Assembly: GCF_019799905.1 (NCBI RefSeq)
Contig: NZ_JABGCI010000004.1
Span: forward strand, 310,001-374,000
Source of the DNA: Trujillonella endophytica
GTDB lineage: Bacteria; Actinomycetota; Actinomycetes; Mycobacteriales; Geodermatophilaceae
Reading direction: 5' to 3'
Length of the DNA: 64,000 bases
This document shows, one piece after another, positions 17,668 through 27,248 of the stretch. Below the pieces are notes generated by a model that saw nothing but the letters and a program-made list of their open reading frames with translations, was not told the origin of the DNA and ran no database searches. The translations under genes were made by a program, and so were the position numbers. Positions within the stretch are counted from its first letter, which is position 1. Each line of letters starts with the position of its first letter.

Positions 17668-17880
17668 CTACTGGTTCGGTGCGAGGCCCATCGGGCCGTA
17701 CGCGCGCTTCTCGCCGTCGAACAGCGTGACGGCGTGGACGCCGCGGTCGAGCAGCTCCCGCCAGTGCTCGCCGAGCCACGACTCGGCGTCGGACTGGTTC
17801 TCCGAGGGAGGGGGCGTGATGCCCACCGACGCCGGGTCGACCGTTGCCCCGGCCACGTCCTCGAGGCGCCATGTCCACAT
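17668..17880 (-). CDS. Small conserved hypothetical protein
   Basis: 70 aa from ATG 17880. MWTWRLEDVAG ... SENQSDAESWLGEHWRELLDRGVHAVTLFDGEKRAYGPMGL has a balanced, protein-like composition with a well-formed mixed alpha/beta pattern, unlike the Arg/Pro-rich shadow frames around it. Small proteins of this type are widespread in actinobacteria; no function is known to me. It converges with the aldo/keto reductase, 11 bp away. Confidence 0.7.
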   Translation of the reverse strand: MWTWRLEDVAGATVDPASVGITPPPSENQSDAESWLGEHWRELLDRGVHAVTLFDGEKRAYGPMGLAPNQ

Positions 17881-18025
17881 GGGAGCGAGGCTAGACACCG
17901 GCCGGGCCCGGCCGGCGTCCGGCCCGGAGCGCGGTCGCGACCCGTCTGTGATCACCGCCCGGGTTACGGCCGGGACACCGGGGGCATGGAGGTGCATCGA
18001 CCGCCCTCTCTGATCCGGAGCTCCG

Positions 18026-18466
18026 ATGACCGTCCCCTCCCCCACCGGCGCGTCACGCGCGACGCCGCCGCCGCCCACGACCGAGGACGCCTCGACGGGC
18101 GAGCTGATCAGCCGGCTCACCGAGCAGATCAGCACCCTCGTCCGCGACGAGGCCCGGCTGGCCCAGGCCGAGGTGACCCAGAAGGCCAAGCGCCTCGGCA
18201 TCGGAGCGGGGCTGTTCGGCGGCGCCGGCCTGGTCGCCTTCTTCGGCCTCGCCGTCCTCATCAGCGCCATCGTCCTGGCACTGGCCGAGTTCCTGCCCGC
18301 CTGGCTGGCCGCGCTCATCGTCGCCGTCGTCCTGTTCGCCGTCGCCGGTGTGCTGGCGCTGCTCGGCAAGAAGGACGTCCAGCAGGGCAGCCCGCCCGTC
18401 CCCACCCAGGCGATCGCCAGCACCAAGGCCGACATCGCCACCGTCAAGAAGGCGGCCTCCCGATGA
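18026..18466 (+). CDS. Holin-X family (phage holin superfamily III) membrane protein
   Basis: 146 aa. A disordered Thr/Pro-rich N-terminus, an amphipathic helix (ELISRLTEQISTLVRDEARLAQAEV) and two transmembrane helices (GLFGGAGLVAFFGLAVLISAI; FLPAWLAALIVAVVLFAVAGV) match the actinobacterial Holin-X family (PF07332), which is not phage-derived in most genomes. First gene of a coupled operon: its stop overlaps the DUF3618 ATG. The association Holin-X/DUF3618/DUF4235 is common in actinobacteria and is thought to concern the envelope, but no mechanism is known. Confidence 0.88.
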   Translation: MTVPSPTGASRATPPPPTTEDASTGELISRLTEQISTLVRDEARLAQAEVTQKAKRLGIGAGLFGGAGLVAFFGLAVLISAIVLALAEFLPAWLAALIVAVVLFAVAGVLALLGKKDVQQGSPPVPTQAIASTKADIATVKKAASR

Positions 18467-18900
18467 GCACCTCCTCCACCGGCCCCGCCGGCCCTGCCGA
18501 CCCGACCGATCCCGACGCCATCAAGGCCGAGATCGAGGAGACCCGCGCCCAGCTCGGCCGCACGGTCGACGAGCTCAGCTCGCGGCTCGACGTCCCCGCG
18601 CGCGCCAAGGAGGGCGCGGCGCGCGCCAAGGACACCGCGGTGGAGACGTACCGCGAGAGCCCGCCCGCGGTCATCGGTGCCGGCGCCGCCGTCGCCGGCC
18701 TGCTCGGGCTGCTCGTCTGGCGACGCCGCACCAAGCCGCAGCGGCAGGCGCGGCGCGAGGTGAAGCGGGAGGCCAGGCGCGCGGAGAAGGCGCTGGCCGC
18801 GCGGCGCGCCGCGACCGAGAAGATGGCCCGGAAGGCCGCGAAGAGGAGCGCCGCGGCCCAGAAGAAGGCCAAGAAGAAGGCCGCGAGGAGGACCAGGTGA
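18463..18900 (+). CDS. DUF3618 membrane-anchored protein
   Basis: 145 aa. The N-terminal helix IKAEIEETRAQLGRTVDELSSRLDVPARAKEGAARAKD is the DUF3618 signature. One transmembrane helix (VIGAGAAVAGLLGLLVWRRR) is followed by a very basic Lys/Arg/Ala tail of about 55 residues (KKAKKKAARRTR end), which could bind nucleic acid or the inner membrane surface (inference). ATG 18463 overlaps the upstream stop; its own stop overlaps the next GTG. Confidence 0.87.
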   Translation: MSTSSTGPAGPADPTDPDAIKAEIEETRAQLGRTVDELSSRLDVPARAKEGAARAKDTAVETYRESPPAVIGAGAAVAGLLGLLVWRRRTKPQRQARREVKREARRAEKALAARRAATEKMARKAAKRSAAAQKKAKKKAARRTR

Positions 18901-19202
18901 GCAAGCGTGAGGCGGGCACGGAGAAGAAGGGCAGCAAGCGCAGCGCACTGCTGTACCGCCCCGTCGGCCTGATGAGCGGCCTGATGGCCGGCGCCATCTC
19001 CGGAGCGGTCTTCAAGCAGATCTGGAAGCTCGCGGCCAACGAGGAGGAGGCGCCCAGCGCCCTGCAGAGCGAGTACCGGATGCGCGAGGTGGTTCTCGCC
19101 GCGGCGCTGCAGGGGGCGATCTTCGCGGCCACGAAGGCAGCGGTCGACCGGGCCGGCGCCCGCGGGTACACGAAGCTGACCGGAAGCTGGCCGGGCGACT
19201 GA
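18897..19202 (+). CDS. DUF4235 protein
   Basis: 101 aa from GTG 18897. Contains the DUF4235 pattern: LLYRPVGLMSGLMAGAISGAVFKQIWKLA, a glycine-rich membrane segment, then MREVVLAAALQGAIFAATKAAVDRAGARGYTKLTG. Coupled at both ends (GTGA with DUF3618, TGATG with the YihY gene), so the four genes form one strictly coupled operon. Function unknown. Confidence 0.87.
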   Translation: MSKREAGTEKKGSKRSALLYRPVGLMSGLMAGAISGAVFKQIWKLAANEEEAPSALQSEYRMREVVLAAALQGAIFAATKAAVDRAGARGYTKLTGSWPGD

Positions 19203-20341
19203 TGACCGGGACGAGACCGCGCGAGAGCGCCGTCGACCGCATCCGGGAGCGCGTGGAGGATAAGGCGGCCCGGCGTGCGGCGGCGGCGCGCGCCGCGGCG
19301 GATCGGGCCGACGGCGGCGAGCCCGCCCCGGACCCGGTGCGCCCCCCGGCAGGGTCCCCGAGCCCGGAGACCCTGCCGGGGATGCACGCGGAGAAGCCGA
19401 CGCAGATCCCCGCGCGCGGGTGGAAGCAGATCGTCCGGCGGGCGTGGGCCGAGCACAACGCCGACAACATGCCGATCATCGCCGGCGGCGTGGCGTTCTT
19501 CGCGTTCCTGGCGATCTTCCCGGCGCTGATCGCCACCATCTCGATCTACGGGCTGGTGGCCTCCCCGGAGACCGTCGCCCAGCAGGTCGAGGACCTCTCG
19601 GCGCAGCTGCCCGACAGCGCCGCCGACCTCATCGGCGAGCAGCTCACCGCGATCACGCAGAACAGCGGCGGGGCGCTGTCGATCAGCCTCGCCATCTCGG
19701 TGCTGGGCGCGCTGTGGTCGGCGTCCGGGGGCACCGGCAACGTGATCACGGCGATCAACCTCGCCTACGACGAGGTGGAGACGCGCAGCTTCGTCAAGCG
19801 CAAGGCGCTGGCGCTGGGTCTCACGCTCGGCGCGATCGTCTTCGTGCTCATCACGTTCACCCTGGTCGCCGTCGTGCCGGCGATCCTGGACGCGCTGCCG
19901 CTGGGCATCGTCGGCACCGTCCTCGCGCAGGTGGTCCGCTGGACGCTGCTGCTCGGCGTGTTCGCCGGCTCGCTGGCCGTCCTCTACCGGGTCGCCCCCG
20001 ACCGGGACGCGCCGCGGATGCGCTGGGTGAGCCTGGGCGCCGTCGTCGTGACGCTCATCTGGGCGCTGGTCAGCGTGGGCTTCAGCTTCTACGTCGGCAA
20101 CTTCGGTTCCTACGACAAGACCTACGGCACCATCGCCGGCGTCATCGTCCTCATGCTGTGGCTGTACCTGACCTGCTACCTGGTGCTGCTGGGCGCGGAG
20201 ATCAACTCCGAGGCCGAGCACCAGACGGCGCACGACACCACCGAGGGCGAGCCCGTGCCGATGGGGCAGCGCAACGCGACGATGGCCGACACGCTGCCCG
20301 ACCCGCCCGTGCCGACGAAGGAGTCGCACCCGAAGCGATGA
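19202..20341 (+). CDS. YihY/BrkB family inner membrane protein
   Basis: 379 aa. After a charged 75-residue N-terminal region, the core has the six-helix YihY/BrkB fold (FFAFLAIFPALIATISIYGLVASPE; SISLAISVLGALWSASGGTGNVITAINLAYDE; YGTIAGVIVLMLWLYLTCYLVLLGAEINSE). The motif LWSASGG...INLAYDE is conserved. Long called ribonuclease BN by mistake; the real role is unknown, possibly transport or envelope integrity. Last gene of the Holin-X operon. Confidence 0.92.
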   Translation: MTGTRPRESAVDRIRERVEDKAARRAAAARAAADRADGGEPAPDPVRPPAGSPSPETLPGMHAEKPTQIPARGWKQIVRRAWAEHNADNMPIIAGGVAFFAFLAIFPALIATISIYGLVASPETVAQQVEDLSAQLPDSAADLIGEQLTAITQNSGGALSISLAISVLGALWSASGGTGNVITAINLAYDEVETRSFVKRKALALGLTLGAIVFVLITFTLVAVVPAILDALPLGIVGTVLAQVVRWTLLLGVFAGSLAVLYRVAPDRDAPRMRWVSLGAVVVTLIWALVSVGFSFYVGNFGSYDKTYGTIAGVIVLMLWLYLTCYLVLLGAEINSEAEHQTAHDTTEGEPVPMGQRNATMADTLPDPPVPTKESHPKR

Positions 20342-20360
20342 CGCTCCTGGCCCCGCTGCA

Positions 20361-20394
20361 GGGGCCCGCCGCGCGCTTGCGTGTGGCGGGGGCA
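20361..20394. terminator. Hairpin between the converging YihY and gcvT genes
   Basis: CCCGCC (20365-20370) pairs with GGCGGG (20385-20390) in a GC-rich stem. The core GGGGCCCGCCGCG recurs at 23172-23184, also at a convergent gene end, where GGTGGG completes the stem. Confidence 0.45.
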
Positions 20395-20404
20395 GCGAGG
20401 CCCT

Positions 20405-21523
20405 TCACCGGACGTGGGACTCCACGAACGGCGGGCGCACCGCCGTCACCGGCTGCGGTCGGCCGCGGACGTCGACGGCCAGCTCGGCGCCGTCGGCGAT
20501 CCCGGCCCCGGTGTCGAGGAGGGCGAGGGCGATCCCGGTCCGCAGCGACGGCGAGAACGTGCCGCTGGTGACCTCGCCGACCCGCTTCCCGGCGGCGTCG
20601 AGCACCGTCATCCCCGGCCGCGGGATCCCCCGGCCGCCGGCCCGCAGCCCCCACAGCAGCCGGGCCGGGCCGGCCTCCCGCTCGGCCAGCAGCGCGTCGC
20701 GGCCCCAGAACGCCGGCTTGCGCCAGCCGACCGCCCAGCTGCTGCGCGCCTGGTTCGGCGTGATGTCACGGGACAGCTCGTGCCCGTGCAGCGGGTAGCC
20801 CATCTCGGTGCGCAGGGTGTCGCGCGCGCCCAGCCCGCACAGCCGCAGGCCCTCGTCCTGACCTGCGGCCACCAGCTGGTCCCACAGGTCACCCGCCCGG
20901 TCCGAGGCCACCAGCAGCTCGTAGCCGTGCTCGCCGGTGTACCCGGTACGGCAGACCGTCACCTCGGCGTCGCCGCCCCCGGTCCCCGTCACGAACGACA
21001 TGTACCCCAGCTCGCCGGGCAGGCCGAGCAGCGAGAGCACCTGCGGGGAACGCGGGCCCTGGACGGCGAGGACGGCGACCTCGGTGTGCCGGTCCGTGAC
21101 CGTGATCCCGGCGGGGGCGGCGTCGGCCAGCCGGGCCACCACCTCGGCGGCGTTGGCGGCGTTCGGCACGAGCAGGACGTCGTCGTCGCCGTGCAGGTAG
21201 ACGATGAGGTCGTCGACGACGCCGCCGGCCTGCGGCTCGCCGTCGGGGACGCAGCACAGCGTGTACTGCGCCTGACCGGGGCCGATGCGGCCGAGGTCGT
21301 TGGTCAGGCAGGAGTCGACGAACGCCGCGGCCCCCGGTCCGCGCACCGTGGCGGTGCCCAGGTGCGAGACGTCGAAGAGGCCGACGCCCTCCCGCACCGC
21401 CGCGTGCTCGGCGAGGACACCGCCGCCGGCGTACTCGATGGGCATCGACCAGCCCCCGAAGTCGGCCAGCTTGGCGCCGGCGGCGACGTGCCGGTCGTGC
21501 AGGGGCGAGGTCGTGGGGGTCAC
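20405..21523 (-). CDS. gcvT: Aminomethyltransferase, glycine cleavage T protein
   Basis: 372 aa from GTG 21523. Tetrahydrofolate-dependent T protein: it moves the aminomethyl group from the lipoyl arm of GcvH to tetrahydrofolate and releases ammonia. [32 protein letters not shown] and the folate-site [14 protein letters not shown] are present. TAGCGT (plus 21530-21535) is 6 nt from the GTG, so the transcript is probably leaderless; that also leaves no room for a glycine riboswitch. gcvH and gcvP are elsewhere. It is divergent from pepA. Confidence 0.94.
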   Translation of the reverse strand: MTPTTSPLHDRHVAAGAKLADFGGWSMPIEYAGGGVLAEHAAVREGVGLFDVSHLGTATVRGPGAAAFVDSCLTNDLGRIGPGQAQYTLCCVPDGEPQAGGVVDDLIVYLHGDDDVLLVPNAANAAEVVARLADAAPAGITVTDRHTEVAVLAVQGPRSPQVLSLLGLPGELGYMSFVTGTGGGDAEVTVCRTGYTGEHGYELLVASDRAGDLWDQLVAAGQDEGLRLCGLGARDTLRTEMGYPLHGHELSRDITPNQARSSWAVGWRKPAFWGRDALLAEREAGPARLLWGLRAGGRGIPRPGMTVLDAAGKRVGEVTSGTFSPSLRTGIALALLDTGAGIADGAELAVDVRGRPQPVTAVRPPFVESHVR

Positions 21524-21613
21524 GGGGGCACGCTAACGCGGCCTCCCTGCCGGGCCCCGCGGTGAGCGTGCGAGGCACGGGGGCAGCGGGCCCCTCTGTC
21601 TAAGCTCTCCTGC

Positions 21614-23131
21614 GTGCCGCCGTCGATCACCGCCACCGACCGCCCGCTCGAGAAGGTCCCCGGGGACGCCGTCGTCGTCGGTGTGGGCCGAGGCCCGTCC
21701 GGGCTGCTCGTGACCCCCGGCGCGGAGGCCGTGGACCGGTTGCTCGGCGGCCGCCTGCTGACCGCGCTCGCCGACCTCGGCGCGCGGGGCGGCGAGGACG
21801 AGGTCACCCGGGTGGCCACGCTGGGTCAGGCCCCGTTCCCGGTGGTCGCGGCCGCCGGCCTGGGCTCCCCGGGCGCGGACGGGCGGTACTCCCCGGAGGC
21901 GGTCCGCCGGGCCGCGGGTGCGGCCAGCCGCGCGCTCACCGGTCGCGGCGCGGTCGTCAGCCTGCTCGCCGCCGTCGGCGGGACGCCCGACGCCGAGCGG
22001 CTGCACGCCGTGGGCGAGGGCGCCCTGCTGGGCGCGTACGAGTTCACCGCCTACCGCTCCGACCTGCCCGCCGACCGGCCGACACCGCCGCGGGAGTACA
22101 CCGTCGTCGTCCCCGACTCCGGCGAGGCCAAGGCGCCGCTGGCGCGCGTCCGCGCGGTCGCCGCGGCCATCTCCCTGGCCCGCGACCTGGTCAACACCCC
22201 ACCCAACGACCTCTTCCCGGCGGAGCTCGCCGCCCGCGGCGCGGCCGCCGGCAAGCGGGCCGGGCTGTCGGTCGAGGTCCTCGACGAGGCGGCACTGGCC
22301 TCCGGCGGCTACGGCGGCATCCTCGCGGTGGGCGGGGGCTCCACCCGCGGCCCGCGGCTGCTGCGGCTGACCTACAAGGGCAAGAAGGCCCGCAAGAAGG
22401 TCGCCCTGGTCGGCAAGGGCATCACCTTCGACAGCGGCGGCCTGTCCATCAAGCCCGCGGCCAACATGCACCACATGACCAGTGACATGGCCGGGGCCGC
22501 CGCCGCCATCGCCACCGTGTGCCTGGTCGCCGAGCTGGGCCTGCCGGTCGAGCTCACCGCGACGGTGCCGATCGCCGAGAACATGCCCAGCGGCACCGCC
22601 TACCGCCCCGCCGACGTCGTCACCTTCCGCAACGGCAAGAAGGTGGAGATCACCAACACCGACGCCGAGGGGCGGGTCGTGCTCGCCGACGCCATCGTCC
22701 GCGCCGCCGAGGACTCCCCCGACCTGCTGCTGGAGACCTCCACGCTGACCGGCGCCCAGCTCGTCGCGCTGGGCAGCCGCACCGCCGGTGTCATGGGAAC
22801 CGACGACCTGCGCGACGCCGTGGTGGCGGCCAGCCGGCGCAGCGGCGAGCCCATGTGGGCCATGCCGATGCCGCCCGAACTGCGCAAGGGCATCGACTCG
22901 CCCGTCGCGGACTTCGTCAACGCCAACGCCGACCGGCTCGGCGGCATGCTCGTCGGGGCGCACTTCCTGGCCGAGTTCGTGCCGGCCGGCCTGCCGTGGG
23001 CGCACATCGACATCGCCGGGCCGAGCTACAACACCGGCGGGCCCTGGGGCTACACGCCCAAGGGCGGCACGGGCGTCCCGGTGCGGACCCTGCTGGCGAC
23101 CATCGAGGACCTGATCGCCTCGAGCGACTGA
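21614..23131 (+). CDS. pepA: Leucyl aminopeptidase (M17)
   Basis: 505 aa from GTG 21614. The N-terminal macro-like domain is followed by the M17 catalytic domain with KGITFDSGGLSIKP, DMAGAAA and the diagnostic NTDAEGRVVLADA, which supplies the two-metal ligands. It releases N-terminal amino acids, notably Leu, as a cytosolic hexamer. TAAGCT at 21601-21606 lies 7 nt before the GTG (leaderless). The position between gcvT and lpdA/sucB matches mycobacterial pepB. Confidence 0.95.
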   Translation: MPPSITATDRPLEKVPGDAVVVGVGRGPSGLLVTPGAEAVDRLLGGRLLTALADLGARGGEDEVTRVATLGQAPFPVVAAAGLGSPGADGRYSPEAVRRAAGAASRALTGRGAVVSLLAAVGGTPDAERLHAVGEGALLGAYEFTAYRSDLPADRPTPPREYTVVVPDSGEAKAPLARVRAVAAAISLARDLVNTPPNDLFPAELAARGAAAGKRAGLSVEVLDEAALASGGYGGILAVGGGSTRGPRLLRLTYKGKKARKKVALVGKGITFDSGGLSIKPAANMHHMTSDMAGAAAAIATVCLVAELGLPVELTATVPIAENMPSGTAYRPADVVTFRNGKKVEITNTDAEGRVVLADAIVRAAEDSPDLLLETSTLTGAQLVALGSRTAGVMGTDDLRDAVVAASRRSGEPMWAMPMPPELRKGIDSPVADFVNANADRLGGMLVGAHFLAEFVPAGLPWAHIDIAGPSYNTGGPWGYTPKGGTGVPVRTLLATIEDLIASSD

Positions 23132-23188
23132 CGGAACGGCTCACAGCCGGACCCTGGAACGGCCACCGTCAGGGGCCCGCCGCGAGCG

Positions 23189-23545
23189 TCAGCGAGTGGT
23201 GGGGGGACGGTGGTCCCTCGACCAGTCGCGCATCCGCTGGGGGTAGCCGGTGACCTGCGCGTCGTAGACGGGGATGGCGAGGTCCCGGGAGAGCCTGCGG
23301 GCGACCTCGGGGCCGTCGATGCGCCGGCGGGTCCACTCGCCGTCGGCAGCGACGAGCAGGATCGTCGTCTCGGTGACGGCGGTGCGCGGCTCGACGTAGC
23401 CCTCCACGCCCCCTCGGGTGGCGACGAACTGCTCGAGGTGGCCGAGGTCGGCCCGGACGGAGCCGCGGTCCAGCGTGCCGCGCCGGTCCCCCCGCGCGCC
23501 GGACCCGCCTCCCCGCCTGCCGCGGAGCCGGTCGAACAACCCCAT
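23189..23545 (-). CDS. Conserved actinobacterial hypothetical protein
   Basis: 118 aa. MGLFDRLRGRRGG start with a basic, Gly-rich N-terminus, then a compact alpha/beta domain (LGHLEQFVATRGGVEGYVEPRTAVTETTILLVAADGEWTRRRI ... DLAIPVYDAQVTGYPQRMRDW). The later half resembles a small conserved family in this position in actinobacteria, sometimes mislabelled oxidoreductase; no catalytic motif is visible. It converges with pepA and is divergent from lpdA; the last codons overlap a hairpin-forming sequence shared with 20361-20394. Confidence 0.7.
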   Translation of the reverse strand: MGLFDRLRGRRGGGSGARGDRRGTLDRGSVRADLGHLEQFVATRGGVEGYVEPRTAVTETTILLVAADGEWTRRRIDGPEVARRLSRDLAIPVYDAQVTGYPQRMRDWSRDHRPPTTR

Positions 23546-23701
23546 CGCGCCGCCTCCGAATCACCGGTCCCCGGGTGTGTCGCACCACGCCCGGGGACAC
23601 CAACGGGGCGCCCGGCTCTGCCGTTCCCGGAGTGGCAGGATGGGAGCCGACCATCCCCCGTCCGAGCGACCCGGGGGCCGCAGGAACTCGAGGAGCCACT
23701 C

Positions 23702-25081
23702 GTGAGCGCACCCACCTCCCCCGCCGACCTGGTCATCCTCGGTGGTGGCTCGGGTGGCTACGCCGCGGCGCTGCGCGCAGCAGAGCTCGGTCTGTCCGTC
23801 GTGCTGATCGAGCGGGACAAGGTCGGCGGCACCTGCCTGCACCGCGGCTGCATCCCCACCAAGGCCCTGCTGCACGCCGGCGAGGTCGCCGACCTGGCCC
23901 GCGAGGGCGAGCAGTTCGGCGTCAAGACCTCGCTGGCCGGCATCGACATGGACGGCGTCAACAGCTACAAGGACGGCGTCATCGCCAAGCTCTACAAGGG
24001 CCTGCAGGGGCTCATCAAGAGCCGCAAGATCGCCTACGTCGAGGGCGAGGGCCGGCTGATCTCCCCCACGGCCGTCTCGGTGAACGGCGAGACCTACGAG
24101 GGCAGGCACGTGCTGCTGGCCACCGGTTCCTACGCCCGCTCGCTGCCCGGCCTCGAGGTCGACGGCACCCGCGTGATCACCAGCGACCACGCGCTGCAGC
24201 TGGACCGCGTGCCGGCGTCCGCGGTCATCCTCGGTGGCGGCGTCATCGGCTGCGAGTTCGCCAGCGCCTGGAAGTCCTTCGGCGTCGACGTGACGATCGT
24301 CGAGGCACTGCCGCACCTCGTACCGCTGGAGGACGAGTCCTCCTCCAAGCTGCTGGAGCGCGCGTTCCGCCGTCGCAAGATCGCCTTCGAGCTGGGCAGC
24401 CGCTTCACCGGCGTCCAGAACACCGAGAACGGCGTGAAGGTCTCGCTGGAGAACGGCAAGGAGATCGAGGCCGAGCTGCTGCTCGTGGCCGTCGGCCGCG
24501 GGCCGGTCAGCCAGGGTCTGGGCTACGAGGAGAACGGCGTCTCCATGGAGCGCGGCTACGTCCTCGTCGACGAGTACTGCCGCACCAGCGTGCCCACCAT
24601 CTCCGCCGTCGGCGACCTCATCCCCACCCTGCAGCTGGCCCACGTCGGCTTCGGCGAGGGCATCCTCGTCGCCGAGCGGCTGGCCGGCCTGAACCCGGCG
24701 CCGATCGACTACGCCGGCGTCCCGCGGATCACCTACTCCGACCCGGAGGTCGCCTCCGTCGGGCTCACCGAGGCGCAGGCCAAGGAGCGGTTCGGCGAGA
24801 TCAAGACCCTGACCTACGACCTCGGCGGCAACGGGCGCAGCCAGATCCTGAAGACGGCGGGCGCGGTCAAGCTGATCCAGGCCGTCGACGGTCCGGTCGT
24901 GGGCATCCACATGGTGGGCAGCCGTGTCGGCGAGCTCATCGCCGAGGCGCAGCTCATCTACAACTGGGAGGCCGAGGCCGACGACGTCGCCAGCCTCATC
25001 CACCCGCACCCGACCCAGAGCGAGGCCCTCGGCGAGGCGCACCTGGCGCTGGCCGGCAAGCCGCTGCACGTGCACGGCTGA
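23702..25081 (+). CDS. lpdA: Dihydrolipoamide dehydrogenase (E3)
   Basis: 459 aa from GTG 23702 with GGAG 8 nt upstream. Pyridine nucleotide-disulfide oxidoreductase: FAD site [15 protein letters not shown], redox disulfide CLHRGC in [18 protein letters not shown] site [12 protein letters not shown] and the C-terminal HPHPTQSE active-site base. It re-oxidises the lipoyl arms of SucB and GcvH with NAD. It directly precedes sucB (73 bp), so E2 and E3 are co-expressed. Confidence 0.95.
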   Translation: MSAPTSPADLVILGGGSGGYAAALRAAELGLSVVLIERDKVGGTCLHRGCIPTKALLHAGEVADLAREGEQFGVKTSLAGIDMDGVNSYKDGVIAKLYKGLQGLIKSRKIAYVEGEGRLISPTAVSVNGETYEGRHVLLATGSYARSLPGLEVDGTRVITSDHALQLDRVPASAVILGGGVIGCEFASAWKSFGVDVTIVEALPHLVPLEDESSSKLLERAFRRRKIAFELGSRFTGVQNTENGVKVSLENGKEIEAELLLVAVGRGPVSQGLGYEENGVSMERGYVLVDEYCRTSVPTISAVGDLIPTLQLAHVGFGEGILVAERLAGLNPAPIDYAGVPRITYSDPEVASVGLTEAQAKERFGEIKTLTYDLGGNGRSQILKTAGAVKLIQAVDGPVVGIHMVGSRVGELIAEAQLIYNWEAEADDVASLIHPHPTQSEALGEAHLALAGKPLHVHG

Positions 25082-25154
25082 TCCACCGCACCTCTCCCAC
25101 CCGCCATCACCCGGCAGCGCCACCCAGCGTTCCCACAGAAGGAGCCCCGCACCG

Positions 25155-27128
25155 ATGCCGACGTCCGTCACCATGCCCGCCCTGGGCGAGAGCGTCACCG
25201 AGGGCACGGTCACTCGCTGGCTCAAGCAGGAGGGTGACCAGGTCGAGGCCGACGAGCCCCTCCTCGAGGTCTCGACCGACAAGGTCGACACCGAGATCCC
25301 CTCGCCCGCGTCCGGCGTGCTGACCAAGATCCTGGTCTCCGAGGACGAGACGGTCGACGTCGGTGCCGAGCTCGCGGTCATCGGTGGGGACGGCGACGGC
25401 GGCGGTGCGGCCGCGAGTGCTCCCCCCGCCTCGGCCGAGGACGCCGACAGCACCCCCGCGACGCCCGACCAGCAGGTCGACGACGCCGGCGGGCCCGCCC
25501 CCGTGCAGGACAGCGAGCCGGCGCAGGCCGAGGCCCCCGCGCCCGCCTCTGCCGACGGCGGCCAGGGCGGCGGCCAGACCGGTGGCCAGGGCGACGGCCA
25601 GACCGGTGGCCAGGGCACCCCGGTGACCATGCCGGCCCTGGGCGAGAGCGTCACCGAGGGCACCGTCACCCGCTGGCTCAAGGCCGTGGGCGACGAGGTG
25701 TCCGCCGACGAGCCGCTGCTCGAGGTCTCCACGGACAAGGTCGACACCGAGATCCCCGCGCCCGTCTCGGGCACGCTGCTGTCCATCTCGGTCAACGAGG
25801 ACGAGACCGTCGAGGTCGGCGCCGAGCTCGCCGTCATCGGCAGCGGCTCGGCCGGCGGGGGCGGGGGTGGCGCACCGGCGGCCCAGCCGCAGCAGGCCGC
25901 TCCCCAGCAGGAGACCCCCCAGCAGGAGACCCCCCAGCAGGAGGCCCCCCAGCAGGCAGCCCCGCAGCAGGCGGCGCCGGAGCCGGAGGAGCAGACCTCG
26001 ACGGCGCAGCCGGCCTCCGAGATCCCCGGCGGGGACTACGGCTCCAGCGGCTCGCTGCCGACCGCGTCCCCCACCGACGCGCCCTCCCCGGCCCAGGCGG
26101 TCGCCCCGCAGGCGCCGCAGGCCCCGTCGTCGTCGGCGCAGTCGTCGGCACCGGCTCCCTCCGGTGACGGCGGCGGCCAGTACGTCACCCCGCTCGTGCG
26201 CCGGCTCGCCGCCGACCAGGGTGTCGACCTGTCCACCGTGAAGGGCACCGGCGTCGGCGGCCGCATCCGCAAGCAGGACGTCCTGGCCGCGGTCGAGCAG
26301 GCCGCACCCGCCGCGGCGGAGCCGTCGTCCCCCGCGCCGTCGTCCGCCGCGCCGGCGGCCCGGTCGGCGACGCCCTCCCCGGCGGCCCAGCCCGACACCT
26401 CGCTGCGTGGCCGCACGGAGAAGATGCCGCGGCTGCGCAAGGTCATCGCCCAGCGGATGGTCGAGTCGCTGGCGATCAGCGCCCAGCTCACCACCGTCGT
26501 CGAGGCCGACGTCACGCGCATCGCGACGCTGCGCAACCGCGCCAAGCGCGACTTCGAGGCCCGCGAGGGCGTGAAGCTGTCGTTCCTGCCCTTCTTCGCG
26601 AAGGCCGCGGTCGAGGCGCTGAAGTCCTACCCGTCGGTGAACTCGTCGGTGGACATGGAGGCCGGCACGGTCACCTACCACGACGCCGAGAACCTCGGCA
26701 TCGCGGTGGACACCGACCGGGGCCTGCTGGTGCCGGTCATCCACGGCGCCGGTGACCTCAGCATCGGCGGGCTGGCCCGCAAGATCGCCGACCTCGCCGA
26801 CCGGACCCGCAACAACAAGGTCAGCCCGGACGAGCTCGGCGGCGGCACCTTCACGCTGACCAACACCGGCAGCCGCGGGGCGCTGTTCGACACCCCGATC
26901 ATCAACCAGCCGCAGGTCGCCATCCTCGGCACGGGCTCGGTCGTCAAGCGCCCGGTCGTGGTCTCCGACCCCGACCTCGGTGAGGTGATCGCGGTCCGTT
27001 CGATGGTCTACCTGGCGCTGACCTACGACCACCGGATCGTCGACGGCGCGGACGCGGCGCGCTTCCTCACCGCGGTGCGGGAGCGGCTCGAGGCCGGCCA
27101 GTTCGAGGGCGAGCTCGGCCTCGCCTGA
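25155..27128 (+). CDS. sucB: Dihydrolipoamide acyltransferase E2, two lipoyl domains
   Basis: 657 aa from ATG 25155 (AAGGAGC 12 nt upstream). Two lipoyl domains at about 1-78 and 158-235, each with the lipoylated Lys in [10 protein letters not shown] peripheral-subunit binding domain starts at about 342 ([17 protein letters not shown]), and the acyltransferase core lies from about 420 with YDHRIVDG near the end. The linkers are unusually low in complexity: Gly/Gln and PQQETPQQE repeats, then Ala/Pro/Ser. In actinobacteria this E2 serves the pyruvate and probably the 2-oxoglutarate complexes. The 3' end runs into a family A hairpin repeat 2 nt after the stop. Confidence 0.95.
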   Translation: MPTSVTMPALGESVTEGTVTRWLKQEGDQVEADEPLLEVSTDKVDTEIPSPASGVLTKILVSEDETVDVGAELAVIGGDGDGGGAAASAPPASAEDADSTPATPDQQVDDAGGPAPVQDSEPAQAEAPAPASADGGQGGGQTGGQGDGQTGGQGTPVTMPALGESVTEGTVTRWLKAVGDEVSADEPLLEVSTDKVDTEIPAPVSGTLLSISVNEDETVEVGAELAVIGSGSAGGGGGGAPAAQPQQAAPQQETPQQETPQQEAPQQAAPQQAAPEPEEQTSTAQPASEIPGGDYGSSGSLPTASPTDAPSPAQAVAPQAPQAPSSSAQSSAPAPSGDGGGQYVTPLVRRLAADQGVDLSTVKGTGVGGRIRKQDVLAAVEQAAPAAAEPSSPAPSSAAPAARSATPSPAAQPDTSLRGRTEKMPRLRKVIAQRMVESLAISAQLTTVVEADVTRIATLRNRAKRDFEAREGVKLSFLPFFAKAAVEALKSYPSVNSSVDMEAGTVTYHDAENLGIAVDTDRGLLVPVIHGAGDLSIGGLARKIADLADRTRNNKVSPDELGGGTFTLTNTGSRGALFDTPIINQPQVAILGTGSVVKRPVVVSDPDLGEVIAVRSMVYLALTYDHRIVDGADAARFLTAVRERLEAGQFEGELGLA

Positions 27129-27130
27129 TC

Positions 27131-27186
27131 AAGGACCCCGTCCTCCTCACGCCTCGCAAGCTCGGCGTGAGCCTCGGGACGGGGCC
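27131..27186. repeat. Intergenic hairpin repeat, family A copy 3
   Basis: Starts 2 nt after the sucB stop. It has the best inner stem of the three copies (CTCACGCC with GGCGTGAG, perfect), flanked by AAGGACCCCGTCC and GGGACGGGGCC arms. See 4383-4440. Confidence 0.7.
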
Positions 27187-27190
27187 CGAG

Positions 27191-27218
27191 AGGGGCCCCG
27201 GCACATGCCGGGGCCCCT
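27191..27218 (+). terminator. Second hairpin after sucB
   Basis: 13-bp perfect stem (27191-27203 with 27206-27218) with a minimal loop, 4 nt after the family A repeat. Tandem hairpins would give strong termination of lpdA-sucB before the next gene. Confidence 0.7.
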
Positions 27219-27248
27219 CCGTCTGTCCGCTCCCCCGGAGGTGTCACC

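Noticed and set aside
18026..18466. Phage holin as evidence for a prophage
   Set aside because: The Holin-X family is chromosomal in actinobacteria, and the neighbours (DUF3618, DUF4235, YihY) are not phage genes.
21524..21613. Glycine riboswitch ahead of gcvT
   Set aside because: The gap to pepA is only 90 bp, and a -10 box sits 6 nt before the start, leaving no leader RNA.
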